The notes under the pieces are model-generated. The model worked only from the letters and a program-made list of their open reading frames with translations. It did no database searches and was not told the DNA's origin. A DNA stretch of 64,000 nt from positions 74,812-138,811 of the forward strand of contig JAYRYA010000009.1 of the NCBI GenBank assembly GCA_041917255.1. Reading direction: 5' to 3'. This document shows, piece after piece, positions 35,133 to 44,199 of the stretch. Numbering within the stretch: position 1 is the stretch's first letter; every line of letters starts with the position of its first letter. Origin of the DNA: Zoogloea sp041917255. GTDB lineage: Bacteria > Pseudomonadota > Gammaproteobacteria > Burkholderiales > Rhodocyclaceae. The translations under genes and the position numbers were made by a program.

Positions 35133-35834
35133 ATGATTCCCTGGCTCAGCGAACAACCTGACTTCCCCCCTACATCGCGCGCCCTCCGCAATCCCAATGG
35201 CTTACTTGCGGCGGGAGGCGCACTGACCCCAGACTGGTTGCTCACGGCCTACCGCCGCGGCATCTTCCCGTGGTTCAACAACGGCGAGCCCATCCTCTGG
35301 TGGAGCCCCGATCCACGGATGGTGGTCTTTCCCGACCAGATCCGCATCACCCGATCCCTGCGGAAGACACTCCGCAATGCGCACTACGAAGTGCGTCTCG
35401 ACAGCGACTTCCCCGCTGTCATCCGCGCCTGCGCCGAGACCCGCGAAACCACCGGAACCTGGATCACCCAATCAATCCAGGACGCCTACATCCAGATGCA
35501 CGAACTCGGCTACGCGCATTCAGTCGAAACCTGGGTCGATGGCGAGCTCGTGGGCGGCCTTTACGGCATGTCGGTCGGGCGCGCCTTCTACGGCGAATCA
35601 ATGTTCAGCCTCCGTACCGACGCCTCGAAGATCGCCTTCGCACACCTCGCGCGCTTCCTTGAGCAACATGATTTTCGCGTGCTAGATTGTCAGATGACGA
35701 CCCGTCACCTGGCCTCACTGGGCGGTCAGGAGATTCCCCGCGAAGATTTCGTGAAGCTGCTCGATCCCCTTACCGGTGAGGGCCCGCCGCCCGCCCGCTG
35801 GCCACTGGATGGAGCACAGGCACCCTGGACCTGA
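35133..35834 (+). CDS. aat: Leucyl/phenylalanyl-tRNA--protein transferase
   Basis: A 233-residue enzyme that adds Leu or Phe to proteins with basic N-termini, marking them for ClpAP. It carries FPPTSRALRNPNGLLAAGG, YRRGIFPWF, ILWWSPDPRMV and GLYGMSVGRAFYGESMF, all typical. It is six bases upstream of bpt, the usual pairing of N-end-rule transferases in betaproteobacteria. Confidence 0.96.
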   Translation: MIPWLSEQPDFPPTSRALRNPNGLLAAGGALTPDWLLTAYRRGIFPWFNNGEPILWWSPDPRMVVFPDQIRITRSLRKTLRNAHYEVRLDSDFPAVIRACAETRETTGTWITQSIQDAYIQMHELGYAHSVETWVDGELVGGLYGMSVGRAFYGESMFSLRTDASKIAFAHLARFLEQHDFRVLDCQMTTRHLASLGGQEIPREDFVKLLDPLTGEGPPPARWPLDGAQAPWT

Positions 35835-35840
35835 CGTGCG

Positions 35841-36581
35841 ATGCTCAAGGACTACCCCTATTCCCTGCTGCAGTTCTACGCCACTGCGCCCTACGCCTGC
35901 TCATACCTGTCCGACCGCCAGGCTCGCTCCCAGGTCGCCACCCCCAGCCATCTGATCGACACGCCGCTCTACAGCGAGCTCGTGCGCAGCGGATTTCGCC
36001 GTAGCGGCATCTTTACCTACCGCCCGTACTGTGACGCCTGCAGATCATGCGTACCGGTACGCATTCCAGTAGCCGAATACCAGCCCAACCGCAGCCAGCG
36101 CCGAGCCTGGTCGGCCCATGCCCACCTGCTCCCCCGCGAGTTGCCGCTGGAATTCACCGAGGAACACTACGCCCTCTACCAGCGCTACCAGGCCAGCCGT
36201 CACGCGGGCGGCGGAATGGACCAGGACAACCGCGAGCAATACACCCACTTCCTGCTCCAGAGCCACGTGGACAGCCGCCTCATCGAGTTCCGTGAAGAAG
36301 GCATCCTGCGCATGGTGAGCGTCATCGATTGCCTCACCGATGGTCTGTCGAGCGTTTACACCTACTACGATCCCGCCATCACCACCGGCAGCCTCGGGAC
36401 CTTCGGCGTACTGTGGCAGATCGAAGTCTGCCGCGAGCTCGGGCTGCCCTACCTCTACCTCGGCTACTGGATCCGCGACAGCCGCAAGATGGCCTACAAG
36501 GCGCGCTTCCGGCCGCTCCAGGGGCGCGTCGGCGGTCAGTGGCGCACCCTCACCGACGCCGACTTCACCCGCCTCGACTGA
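35841..36581 (+). CDS. bpt: Aspartate/glutamate leucyltransferase (Bpt/Ate family)
   Basis: A 246-residue arginyl/leucyl-transferase family protein that adds Leu to N-terminal Asp or Glu. The N-terminal cysteine cluster YRPYCDACRSCVPVRIPV and the C-terminal YWIRDSRKMAYKARFRP are diagnostic. It forms an operon with aat and precedes a small exported protein gene. Together the two enzymes extend N-end-rule degradation to acidic and basic N-termini. Confidence 0.95.
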   Translation: MLKDYPYSLLQFYATAPYACSYLSDRQARSQVATPSHLIDTPLYSELVRSGFRRSGIFTYRPYCDACRSCVPVRIPVAEYQPNRSQRRAWSAHAHLLPRELPLEFTEEHYALYQRYQASRHAGGGMDQDNREQYTHFLLQSHVDSRLIEFREEGILRMVSVIDCLTDGLSSVYTYYDPAITTGSLGTFGVLWQIEVCRELGLPYLYLGYWIRDSRKMAYKARFRPLQGRVGGQWRTLTDADFTRLD

Positions 36582-36593
36582 CCCCACGCCGAC

Positions 36594-37067
36594 ATGACCC
36601 TCACCAACCAGGCCCTCTGGGCCGCCGCGCTCGCATGCGCGACGATCAGCGCCAGCGCCACCCCCAACCTCGACGACTTCTCGAACGCCGCGCACCGGGA
36701 TTGGCTGACCCTATCCGGCGTCTCCCACCACTTCCAGCCCGACCGTCGCGACTGGCGTGAGGTAAACCCTGGCGTCGGCATGGAACGCGAATTCACCGGC
36801 ACACCCTGGGTGGCCTCAGCCGGCTATTTCCGCAACAGCTACGACAGCAACACCGTCTACCTCGGCGGGCGGTGGATGCCGCTCGAAGCCGGCCCCTTCC
36901 GTTTTGGCGTCTTCGGCCTGCTTGCCAGCGGCTACCCGTCGCCGATCCTCGTGCTGCCCGCCGCATCGGCCCAGATCGGTCGCGTCGGCGCAAACCTGGT
37001 CGCCCTGCCTAATCTCCCCGGCTATAGCGGTTACGTCGGGCTACAGGTGCGTATCGCCGTGGATTGA
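36594..37067 (+). CDS. Small exported protein of unknown function
   Basis: A 157-residue protein with a signal peptide (about 1-22, ending SASA). The mature part is rich in aromatic and Gly residues, with alternating patterns (WLTLSGVSHHFQPDRRDWRE, YLGGRWMPLEAGPFRFGVFG, GYSGYVGLQVRIAVD) that suggest a small outer-membrane or periplasmic beta-barrel, ending in a strand with terminal hydrophobic residues. The opening GVSHHF resembles small outer-membrane enzymes such as PagP, but I cannot assign it. It lies 12 bases after bpt. Confidence 0.55.
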   Translation: MTLTNQALWAAALACATISASATPNLDDFSNAAHRDWLTLSGVSHHFQPDRRDWREVNPGVGMEREFTGTPWVASAGYFRNSYDSNTVYLGGRWMPLEAGPFRFGVFGLLASGYPSPILVLPAASAQIGRVGANLVALPNLPGYSGYVGLQVRIAVD

Positions 37068-37097
37068 TTGAAGAAACAAGACTTTTCCGCACTGCGG

Positions 37098-37103
37098 TAG
37101 AAT
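37098..37103 (+). promoter_or_regulatory. -10 box candidate for pyrD
   Basis: TAGAAT, six bases before the pyrD start codon at 37109. No clear -35 hexamer is visible. The closeness to the start would give a very short leader. Confidence 0.3.
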
Positions 37104-37108
37104 GGCGG

Positions 37109-38122
37109 ATGCTCTACGAAATCGCCCGCCCGGTGCTGTTTTCCCTCGATCCGGAAACCGCCCACGAAACCACGCTTGCCGGCCTCAACCTCGCCGGACG
37201 ACTCCTTCCTGCCGCCCGCCCGCTCCCGGCCAATCCGGTTGAAGTCATGGGCCTGCAGTTCCCCAACCGCATCGGCCTTGCTGCCGGCCTCGACAAGAAC
37301 GGCGAAGCCATCGACGGCCTCGCCCGCTTGGGCTTCGGCTTCATCGAGATCGGCACGATCACACCTCGCGCCCAGCCCGGCAATCCCAAACCGCGAATGT
37401 TCCGGCTACCCGAGGTCAAAGGCGTCATCAACCGCATGGGTTTCAACAACCACGGAATCGACGCGCTGATCGGCAACGTCCAGCAGATGAAATTCCGCGG
37501 CATTCTGGGCATCAACATCGGCAAGAACGCCGACACCCCTATCGAGCGCGCCGCCGACGACTACCTGATCTGCCTCGACAAGGCCTATCCGCTGGCGAGC
37601 TACATCACCGTCAACATCTCGTCACCCAACACAAAGAACCTGCGCCAGCTGCAAGGCGAATCCGAACTCGACGCCCTCCTCGGCCAACTCAAGGCACGGC
37701 AGGCCCAGCTCGCCGACAATCACGGCCGCTACGTGCCGATCACCCTCAAGATCGCCCCCGATCTTGACGACGCCCAGATCACCAACATCGCCGACGCCCT
37801 CCGCCGTCACCGCATTGATGCAGTGATCGCCACCAACACCACGCTGGCCCGCGACAAGGTACAGGGCATCAAGTATGGCGACCAGCAGGGCGGGCTCTCC
37901 GGCGCACCTCTTTTCGAGGCATCCACCGCGGTCGTCGCCGCGCTGGCCAAGGCCCTCCAGAACGAACTGCCGATCATCGCGGCGGGCGGGGTGCTCAACG
38001 GCAGGCAGGCCCGCGCCAAACTCGAAGCAGGTGCCAGGCTGGTCCAGCTCTACAGCGGCCTCGTGTATCGCGGCCCGGCGCTCGTCCGCGAATCCGTCGC
38101 CGAGACCCGCGATTTCGCCTGA
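37109..38122 (+). CDS. pyrD: Dihydroorotate dehydrogenase (quinone), class 2
   Basis: A 337-residue membrane-associated flavoenzyme oxidising dihydroorotate to orotate with quinone. The amino-terminal helix (LYEIARPVLFSLDPETAHE) contacts the membrane; GLAAGLDKNGEAIDGL, GFGFIEIGTITPRAQPGNP, NRMGFNN and NISSPNTKNLR follow, with catalytic Ser in the last. I start at ATG 37109, where family similarity begins. It joins pyrB of the same pathway elsewhere in the window. Confidence 0.95.
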   Translation: MLYEIARPVLFSLDPETAHETTLAGLNLAGRLLPAARPLPANPVEVMGLQFPNRIGLAAGLDKNGEAIDGLARLGFGFIEIGTITPRAQPGNPKPRMFRLPEVKGVINRMGFNNHGIDALIGNVQQMKFRGILGINIGKNADTPIERAADDYLICLDKAYPLASYITVNISSPNTKNLRQLQGESELDALLGQLKARQAQLADNHGRYVPITLKIAPDLDDAQITNIADALRRHRIDAVIATNTTLARDKVQGIKYGDQQGGLSGAPLFEASTAVVAALAKALQNELPIIAAGGVLNGRQARAKLEAGARLVQLYSGLVYRGPALVRESVAETRDFA

Positions 38123-38160
38123 TGCGTCACGCGCCGGCCAAAACCCTACTTCCGGCGGGC

Positions 38161-38190
38161 TTGAGTCCCCGCCGGCCGGCGCGGGATAAT
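38161..38190 (+). promoter_or_regulatory. Promoter candidate for the rnf operon
   Basis: TTGAGT (38161-38166), an 18-base spacer and GATAAT (38185-38190), 44 bases before the rnfA start. GGGATAATCCC around the -10 box is an inverted repeat. Confidence 0.5.
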
Positions 38191-38234
38191 CCCACCTTCG
38201 CCCTGCCCTTCGGATTTTTCCGCTCACGGCAACC

Positions 38235-38819
38235 ATGACAAGCTATCTCTTCGTGATCCTCGGCGCCGTTCTGGTGAACAACGTCGTGCTGGTCCGCATC
38301 CTCGGTCTCTGCCCCTTCATGGGCGTCTCGAAGAAACTCGAGACCGCCGTCGGCATGGGCGCGGCGACCACCTTCGTGCTTACCCTCGGCTGCGGCACCA
38401 GCTACCTCGTAGACCACTACGTGCTGATGCCTGCCGGCGTCGAATACCTGCGCACCCTGGCCTTCATCGTCATCATCGCCGCCATCGTGCAGGTGACCGA
38501 GCTGGTCATCCAGAAGAGCAGCCCCACGCTGCACCAGGTGCTGGGCATCTACCTGCCGCTCATCACCACCAACTGCGCGGTGCTGGGCGTTCCGCTCCTC
38601 AACGTCGCCTTGCACCACGACCTGCTCGAATCCCTGCTGTTCGGCTTTGGCAGTTCGGTCGGCTTTTCCCTCGCCCTCGTGCTTTTTGCCGGCATCCGCG
38701 AACGTCTCGACGGCGCCGACGTGCCCACCCCGTTCAAGGGCACGGCCATCGCGATGGTTACCGCCGGCCTCATGAGCCTGGCCTTCATGGGCTTTGCCGG
38801 CCTCGACAAATACCACTGA
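38235..38819 (+). CDS. rnfA: Rnf electron transport complex subunit RnfA
   Basis: A 194-residue inner-membrane subunit with about six helices, paralogous to RnfE and NqrE. It begins SYLFVILGAVLVNNVVLVRILG and keeps the GLCPFMGVSKK segment with the Cys that binds the membrane [2Fe-2S] shared with RnfE. The Rnf complex couples ferredoxin/NADH electron transfer to ion movement. It opens an ordered operon rnfABCDGE-nth. Confidence 0.94.
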   Translation: MTSYLFVILGAVLVNNVVLVRILGLCPFMGVSKKLETAVGMGAATTFVLTLGCGTSYLVDHYVLMPAGVEYLRTLAFIVIIAAIVQVTELVIQKSSPTLHQVLGIYLPLITTNCAVLGVPLLNVALHHDLLESLLFGFGSSVGFSLALVLFAGIRERLDGADVPTPFKGTAIAMVTAGLMSLAFMGFAGLDKYH

Positions 38820-38823
38820 CACC

Positions 38824-39375
38824 ATGCTCACCGCGCTTTTCGTCATGACTGGCATCGCCCTTGTCCTTGGGGCGCTGCTCGGCTTTGCGTCGATCCAGTT
38901 CAAGGTCGAAGGCGACCCGCTGGTCGACAAGATCGACGCCATCCTCCCGCAAACCCAGTGTGGCCAGTGCGGCTTCCCGGGCTGCCGGCCCTATGCCACG
39001 GCCATCGCCGGGGGCGAGGCCGAGATCAACCAGTGCCCGCCTGGCGGCGAGGAAGGCATCCGCAAGCTCGCCGATCTCCTGGGGCGCGAGTTCAAGCCGC
39101 TCTCCGAAGAGCACGGCGTTGAAAAACCCAAGTCGGTGGCCGTCATCGACGAACAAACCTGCATCGGCTGCACCCTGTGCATCCAGGCCTGCCCGGTGGA
39201 CGCCATCGTCGGTGCAGCCAAGCAGCTGCACACCATCATCGCGTCCGAATGCACCGGCTGCGAACTGTGCCTCGCCCCCTGCCCGGTAGACTGCATCGTG
39301 ATGGAACCCATCGCCGAAACCGTCGACACCTGGAAGTGGCGTTATCCGATCATCGAGATCAAGGCGGCCGCCTGA
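38824..39375 (+). CDS. rnfB: Rnf electron transport complex subunit RnfB
   Basis: A 183-residue iron-sulfur protein with an N-terminal membrane anchor. A [4Fe-4S] domain has CGQCGFPGCRPYA near residues 41-53, and two ferredoxin-like clusters have CIGCTLCIQACP and CTGCELCLAPCP. Starting at ATG 38824 gives the membrane helix MLTALFVMTGIALVLGALLG. RnfB is the ferredoxin-side entry of electrons. The gene lies four bases after rnfA. Confidence 0.95.
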   Translation: MLTALFVMTGIALVLGALLGFASIQFKVEGDPLVDKIDAILPQTQCGQCGFPGCRPYATAIAGGEAEINQCPPGGEEGIRKLADLLGREFKPLSEEHGVEKPKSVAVIDEQTCIGCTLCIQACPVDAIVGAAKQLHTIIASECTGCELCLAPCPVDCIVMEPIAETVDTWKWRYPIIEIKAAA

Positions 39376-39416
39376 CATGAACCACACCGCACGCGCCTGC
39401 CCCGGCGAGGCCTGAC

Positions 39417-41117
39417 ATGCTGCGCAAACTCTTCAAGTTCCACGGCGGCGTGAAGCCGCAGACCAACAAGACCGAATCGACCACCGCGCCCATCGGGCAG
39501 GTGCCGCTCCCTGATCGTCTGGTCATCCCGCTCCACCAGGCTGTGGGCGGCCACCCGCGGCCTCTTGTCGCGCCCGGCGACAAGGTCTTCAAGGGCCAGC
39601 GCATCGGCGGCGCCGATGGCAATCTGTCGTCCGCGGTGCATGCCTCCACCTCCGGCATCGTCCGCGACGTCGTGCCGGCGCTGATGCCCCACACCTCGGG
39701 CCTCGAAGCCCTGTCGGTCGTCATCGAACCCGATGGCGACGACACCTGGGGGCAGCTCGACACCATCAACTTCCGCAGCACACCGCCCGACGAGGTGCGC
39801 GACTACCTGCGCGATGCCGGCGTGGTCGGTCTCGGCGGCGCCGTGTTCCCCAGCTACGCCAAGCTCAAGCCGGGCAAGGAAGGCCATCTCGAGACGCTGG
39901 TCATCAACGGTGCCGAGTGCGAGCCCTTCATCACCTGCGACGACCTGCTGATGCGCGAGCGCGCCCCCGAGATGCTCAAGGGCATCGTCGCCATGCGCCA
40001 CATGCTGCAGGCCAAGGAAGTCCTGATCGGCATCGAGGACAACAAGCCCGAAGCCGTCGCCGCCGTGCAGGCGGCCATTGCCGCCAGCGGCGAGACCGGC
40101 ATCGAAGCCGTCGCCATCCCCACCCGCTACCCGGCCGGTGGCGCAAAACAGCTGATTCGCGTGCTCACCGGTATCGAGGTGCCCCACGGCCGGCGCTCCA
40201 CCGATTTCGGCGTGCAGTGCTTCAACGTGGGCACCGCGTTCAGCATCTACGAGGCGCTCGAGTTCGGCCGTCCGCTGATCTCTCGCGTCGTCACCGTCGC
40301 CGGCAACGTGGCCAAACCGCGCAACTACGACGTGCTGATCGGCACACCGATGGATCACGTCGTGCGCCTCACCGGCCCCCGCGCCGACACCGACCGCTAC
40401 ATCATGGGCGGCCCGATGATGGGTGTGCGCCTGCCGCGCTTCGACGTGCCGGTGGTCAAGGCCACCAACTGCATTCTGGTCGGCAGCCCGGTCTTGTTCC
40501 CCGCGCCCGCGCCCGAGATGCCGTGCATTCGCTGCGGCGAGTGCGCCAAGGCCTGCCCGGCCGATCTGGCACCCTTCGAAATGTACTGGTTTTCCCGCGC
40601 CAAGAACTTCGGCAAGGCGCAGGAATACCACCTCTTCGACTGCATCGAATGCGGCTGCTGCAGCTTCGTCTGCCCGTCCCACATTCCTCTGGTCGATTAC
40701 TTCCGCTTCTCCAAGAGCGAGATCTGGGCCCGCGAGCGCGAAAAGGATTCCGCCGATGCTGCCCGCGACCGCTTCGAGTTCAAGAACTTCCGCCAGGAGC
40801 GCGAGAAGCAGGAGAAGGCCGAAAAGCTCGCCGCCAAAGCCGCAGCCACCCGTGAGAAGGTCGCTTCCGAAGGCACTGCCCCGGCCACCGACGCGGCCGC
40901 CGCACCGGCAAAGCCCAAGCCGTCCGTCGATCCTGCCAAGCTTGCACTCATCGAGGCCGCGATGGAAAAAGCACGCCAGCAGAAGGCCCAGGCCGCGCCC
41001 AAGAACACCGAGGTCGCCAACCCCGAGATCCAGGCCGAGATGGCCGCCATTGACGCTCGCCGCGAAGCCGCCGGGGCCGACAAGCCCACCAACGTGCCGC
41101 CCGCCGCCGGTGCCTGA
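39417..41117 (+). CDS. rnfC: Rnf electron transport complex subunit RnfC
   Basis: A 566-residue soluble, membrane-associated subunit. The NADH/FMN domain resembles the respiratory complex I NuoF fold (GLGGAVFPSYAKL, NGAECEPFITCDD). Two [4Fe-4S] clusters follow: CIRCGECAKACP near residue 370 and CIECGCCSFVCP near 409. The last about 130 residues are an unusually long Lys/Ala/Glu-rich, coiled-coil-like tail, shared with gammaproteobacterial RsxC, which may bind partners. It follows rnfB by 41 bases. Confidence 0.95.
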   Translation: MLRKLFKFHGGVKPQTNKTESTTAPIGQVPLPDRLVIPLHQAVGGHPRPLVAPGDKVFKGQRIGGADGNLSSAVHASTSGIVRDVVPALMPHTSGLEALSVVIEPDGDDTWGQLDTINFRSTPPDEVRDYLRDAGVVGLGGAVFPSYAKLKPGKEGHLETLVINGAECEPFITCDDLLMRERAPEMLKGIVAMRHMLQAKEVLIGIEDNKPEAVAAVQAAIAASGETGIEAVAIPTRYPAGGAKQLIRVLTGIEVPHGRRSTDFGVQCFNVGTAFSIYEALEFGRPLISRVVTVAGNVAKPRNYDVLIGTPMDHVVRLTGPRADTDRYIMGGPMMGVRLPRFDVPVVKATNCILVGSPVLFPAPAPEMPCIRCGECAKACPADLAPFEMYWFSRAKNFGKAQEYHLFDCIECGCCSFVCPSHIPLVDYFRFSKSEIWAREREKDSADAARDRFEFKNFRQEREKQEKAEKLAAKAAATREKVASEGTAPATDAAAAPAKPKPSVDPAKLALIEAAMEKARQQKAQAAPKNTEVANPEIQAEMAAIDARREAAGADKPTNVPPAAGA

Positions 41118-41138
41118 GCCCCTTTCGCGCACATTCCG

Positions 41139-42161
41139 ATGATCAACTCCCCCTTCGTCCGCAAATCCGCCAGCGTCCAGCTTGTCATGCTGAAGGTGCT
41201 GCTGGCCCTCGTGCCGGGCATCGCCGCCTATGTCTGGTTCTTCGGCGCCGGCATTCTGGTGCAGCTCGCCATTGCCTCCGCCGCCGCTCTGGCCGGCGAG
41301 GCTGCGATGCTCGCCATCCGCGGCAAGCCCAAAGCGCTGTTCCTCACCGATCTGTCGGCCATCGTCACTGCCTGGCTGATCGCCCTCACCTTTCCGCCCA
41401 TCGTGCCCTGGTGGCTCACCGTCACCGGCACCCTGCTGGCTATCGTGGTGGTCAAGCAGCTTTACGGCGGCCTCGGCCAGAACCCGTTCAACCCGGCAAT
41501 GGCAGCCTTCTGCCTGATGATCGTCGCCTACCCGGCGCTGATGTCCCAGTGGCCCGCCGCCGGCCAGCTGGATTTCGGCACCCAGCTCCAGCTGATCTTC
41601 GGCGGCCTGCGCGATGTGGACGCCATCACCGGCGCCACGCCCCTCGACGCCCTGCGCACCGCCCTGCGCGGCGCCACCAACCCCGACTCCCCCTTCCACG
41701 GCCTGCGTGCCAGCCAGCTCCAGGATGGCCCGGCCTTCGGGATGATCGGTGGCAAGGGCGGAGAATGGGTTGCACTCGGCTACCTGGCAGGCGGCCTGTG
41801 GCTGATCCAGCAGCGCATCATCACCTGGCACATCCCCGCGGCCTTCTGCGGTGCGCTCTTCGCCGTCTCCGGCCTGATGTGGGGCCTGCACCCCGACGGT
41901 TTCGCCTCGCCGCTGTTCCACCTGGCCTCGGGCGGCGCGATGATCGGCGCCTTCTTCATCCTGACCGATCCGGTCTCCGGTGCCACCACGCCCAAGGGCA
42001 AGCTGATGTTTGCCGCCGGCGCAGCCGTGCTCACCTTCGTGATCCGTGCCTTCGGCGCCTACCCCGATGGCGTCGCCTTCGCCACCTTGCTGATGAACAT
42101 CCTCGTGCCGATCATCGACATGAAGACCCAGGCCCCGGTGTTCGGCCACAAGAAAGACTGA
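41139..42161 (+). CDS. rnfD: Rnf electron transport complex subunit RnfD
   Basis: A 340-residue membrane protein with about ten helices, homologous to NqrB. The flavinylation site AITGATPLD places the FMN-accepting Thr near residue 167, in the [ST]-G-A-T pattern. DPVSGATTPKGK is another conserved membrane-edge segment. It is part of the ion-translocating module. rnfG follows after one base. Confidence 0.95.
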   Translation: MINSPFVRKSASVQLVMLKVLLALVPGIAAYVWFFGAGILVQLAIASAAALAGEAAMLAIRGKPKALFLTDLSAIVTAWLIALTFPPIVPWWLTVTGTLLAIVVVKQLYGGLGQNPFNPAMAAFCLMIVAYPALMSQWPAAGQLDFGTQLQLIFGGLRDVDAITGATPLDALRTALRGATNPDSPFHGLRASQLQDGPAFGMIGGKGGEWVALGYLAGGLWLIQQRIITWHIPAAFCGALFAVSGLMWGLHPDGFASPLFHLASGGAMIGAFFILTDPVSGATTPKGKLMFAAGAAVLTFVIRAFGAYPDGVAFATLLMNILVPIIDMKTQAPVFGHKKD

Positions 42162-42162
42162 C

Positions 42163-42828
42163 ATGAGCGAGACCACCGCCCTCCGGCTGTCCGCCCGCAC
42201 CGGCACCATCATGGTGGCTTTCACCGTGGTGTTCACCGCCCTGATGGCCTTCACCTATGGCGCCACCAAGACCCAGATCGACGCCGCCGCGGCCAACGAG
42301 AAGATGAAGCTCATCTCCGAAGTCCTGCCCGCCGGCAATTTTGACAACGTGCTGCTCGACGACTTCGTGGCCCTTGGCCCCACGCCTGCCCTGGGCCTCG
42401 ACGACGGCGGCCGCATCTACCGCGCCCGCAAGGGTGGCCAGCCTGCCGGGCTGCTCATCGAAACCATCGCCCCCGACGGCTACAGCGGCCGCATCGACCT
42501 GATCGTCGCCATCCGCGCCGACGGCAGCGTCTCCGGCGTGCGCGCCGTGAGCCATCGGGAAACCCCCGGCCTCGGCGACTACATCGACCCCAAGAAGGAC
42601 AAGAACAAGGCGTCCCCCTGGATCGCACAGTTTGCCGACATCAAGGCTGCCGATCTGCCCAACTGCAAGGTGAAGAAGGACGGTGGACAGATCGCCTACC
42701 ACACCGGCGCCACGATCAGCGCCCGCGCAGTCACCAACGCGGTGGCCCGCGCCGCCCGCTTTGCCGCCGACAACCACGACCGCCTTTTCGCTGCCCGGCG
42801 TGGCGAGAAGTTTGTCGGCAACCCCTGA
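42163..42828 (+). CDS. rnfG: Rnf electron transport complex subunit RnfG
   Basis: A 221-residue protein with one N-terminal helix and a periplasmic FMN-binding domain. The flavinylation motif is YHTGATISARAV, with the FMN-accepting Thr near residue 184. HRETPGLGDYI is the conserved preceding segment. Covalent FMN attachment would need an ApbE flavin transferase, whose gene is not in this window. Confidence 0.95.
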   Translation: MSETTALRLSARTGTIMVAFTVVFTALMAFTYGATKTQIDAAAANEKMKLISEVLPAGNFDNVLLDDFVALGPTPALGLDDGGRIYRARKGGQPAGLLIETIAPDGYSGRIDLIVAIRADGSVSGVRAVSHRETPGLGDYIDPKKDKNKASPWIAQFADIKAADLPNCKVKKDGGQIAYHTGATISARAVTNAVARAARFAADNHDRLFAARRGEKFVGNP

Positions 42829-42840
42829 CGGAGCCCCGCC

Positions 42841-43521
42841 ATGGACGTCCAAGCCTATAAAGACATCGCCTGGAACGGCATCTGGAAGCAGAACACCGGT
42901 GTCGTCCAGATCCTCGGCCTGTGCCCGATCCTCGCCATCAGCACCAACATCGTCAATGCCGTGAGTCTGGGCCTGGCGACCATCCTGGTGATGGCCATGT
43001 CCAACCTCGTGATCGCGGCCCTGCGCAACTTCATCCCCTACGAAATCCGCATCCCGGTGTTCATCCTGATCATCGCGGCGCTCGTCACGGTGGTTGACCT
43101 GGCCTTCAATGCCTACCTCCACGAGTTATACCTCGTGCTCGGCATCTTCATTCCGCTGATCGTCACCAACTGCATCGTGCTTGCCCGGGTCGAGGCCTTC
43201 GCCGCGAAGAACGAACCCGGTGGCTCGACCGTGGACGGCATCGCGATGGGCATCGGCCTCACCCTCGTGCTGGCCGTGCTGGGCGCCATGCGCGAGGTAG
43301 TGGGTAGCGGCACCCTGCTGTCTGGCATTGACATGATCTTCCCCGGCATGCAGCCCATCGTCCTGTTCGGCGACGACTACCCGGGCTTCCTGGTCGCCAT
43401 CCTGCCGCCGGGCGCGTTCATCGCCCTGGGCTGCCTGATCGCCGGCCGCAACTGGATCGAAGCCCGCAAACAGGCCCGCGCCCACGCTGCCGCTATCGCG
43501 GCCAAAGCTGCCGAGGCCTGA
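42841..43521 (+). CDS. rnfE: Rnf electron transport complex subunit RnfE
   Basis: A 226-residue inner-membrane subunit paralogous to RnfA. GIWKQNTGVVQILGLCPILA contains the Cys facing the one in RnfA. Several helices follow, with a cytosolic Lys/Ala-rich tail after GRNWIEARKQ. It completes the complex, with nth starting eight bases on. Confidence 0.95.
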   Translation: MDVQAYKDIAWNGIWKQNTGVVQILGLCPILAISTNIVNAVSLGLATILVMAMSNLVIAALRNFIPYEIRIPVFILIIAALVTVVDLAFNAYLHELYLVLGIFIPLIVTNCIVLARVEAFAAKNEPGGSTVDGIAMGIGLTLVLAVLGAMREVVGSGTLLSGIDMIFPGMQPIVLFGDDYPGFLVAILPPGAFIALGCLIAGRNWIEARKQARAHAAAIAAKAAEA

Positions 43522-43528
43522 TCGCGCC

Positions 43529-44164
43529 ATGGCCGACATGCGCCTCGCGGCGGTTGCCGAAGCCTTCCGTCGGCTGCGGGATGCCAACCCCAATCCGACC
43601 ACCGAACTCGAATACGCCTCGCCCTTCCAGCTGCTGGTAGCCGTGGTGCTGTCGGCCCAGGCCACCGACAAGGGCGTGAACATCGCCACCCGCAAGCTCT
43701 TTGCGGCAGCCCCCACGCCCGAGGCGATGGCCGACCTGGGTGAAGAGGGCATCGCCGACTACATCAAGACCATCGGCCTGTTCCGCAACAAGGCGAGGAA
43801 CACCGCGGCGCTGTCCCGCCTGCTGCTCGAGCGCCATGGCGGCGAAGTACCCAACAACCGCGAAGCCCTCGAAGCCCTGCCCGGCGTCGGCCGCAAGACC
43901 GCCAACGTGGTGCTCAACACCATCTTCGGTGAGCCGACAATGGCCGTGGACACCCACATCTTCCGCCTCGCCAACCGCACCGGCCTCGCTCCTGGCAAGG
44001 ACGTGCTGGAGGTGGAAAGACGCCTGCTGCGCCGCATCCCCAAGGAATACCTGCGCGACGCCCACCACTGGCTGATCCTCCACGGCCGCTACGTGTGCGT
44101 TGCCCGCACCCCCAAGTGCGGCGAATGCATCATTCGCGATCTCTGCCTTTTCAAGGGAAAGTAG
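43529..44164 (+). CDS. nth: Endonuclease III
   Basis: A 211-residue base-excision-repair glycosylase/AP-lyase that removes oxidised pyrimidines. The helix-hairpin-helix is LPGVGRKTANVVLNT, with the catalytic Lys in GRKTAN and the catalytic Asp in AVDTHIFRLANRTG. The C-terminal [4Fe-4S] loop is C-x6-C-x2-C-x5-C in VCVARTPKCGECIIRDLC. Its position after rnfE is the same as in E. coli rsxABCDGE-nth. Confidence 0.96.
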   Translation: MADMRLAAVAEAFRRLRDANPNPTTELEYASPFQLLVAVVLSAQATDKGVNIATRKLFAAAPTPEAMADLGEEGIADYIKTIGLFRNKARNTAALSRLLLERHGGEVPNNREALEALPGVGRKTANVVLNTIFGEPTMAVDTHIFRLANRTGLAPGKDVLEVERRLLRRIPKEYLRDAHHWLILHGRYVCVARTPKCGECIIRDLCLFKGK

Positions 44165-44199
44165 GCGTCGGGAAATGGGGAGTGGGCCATGATCCACCT

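Noticed and set aside
39342..42254. A 970-codon open frame on the minus strand opposite rnfB, rnfC and rnfD
   Set aside because: High-GC shadow frame: low-complexity Gly/Ala/Arg/His sequence and complete overlap with well-identified Rnf genes.
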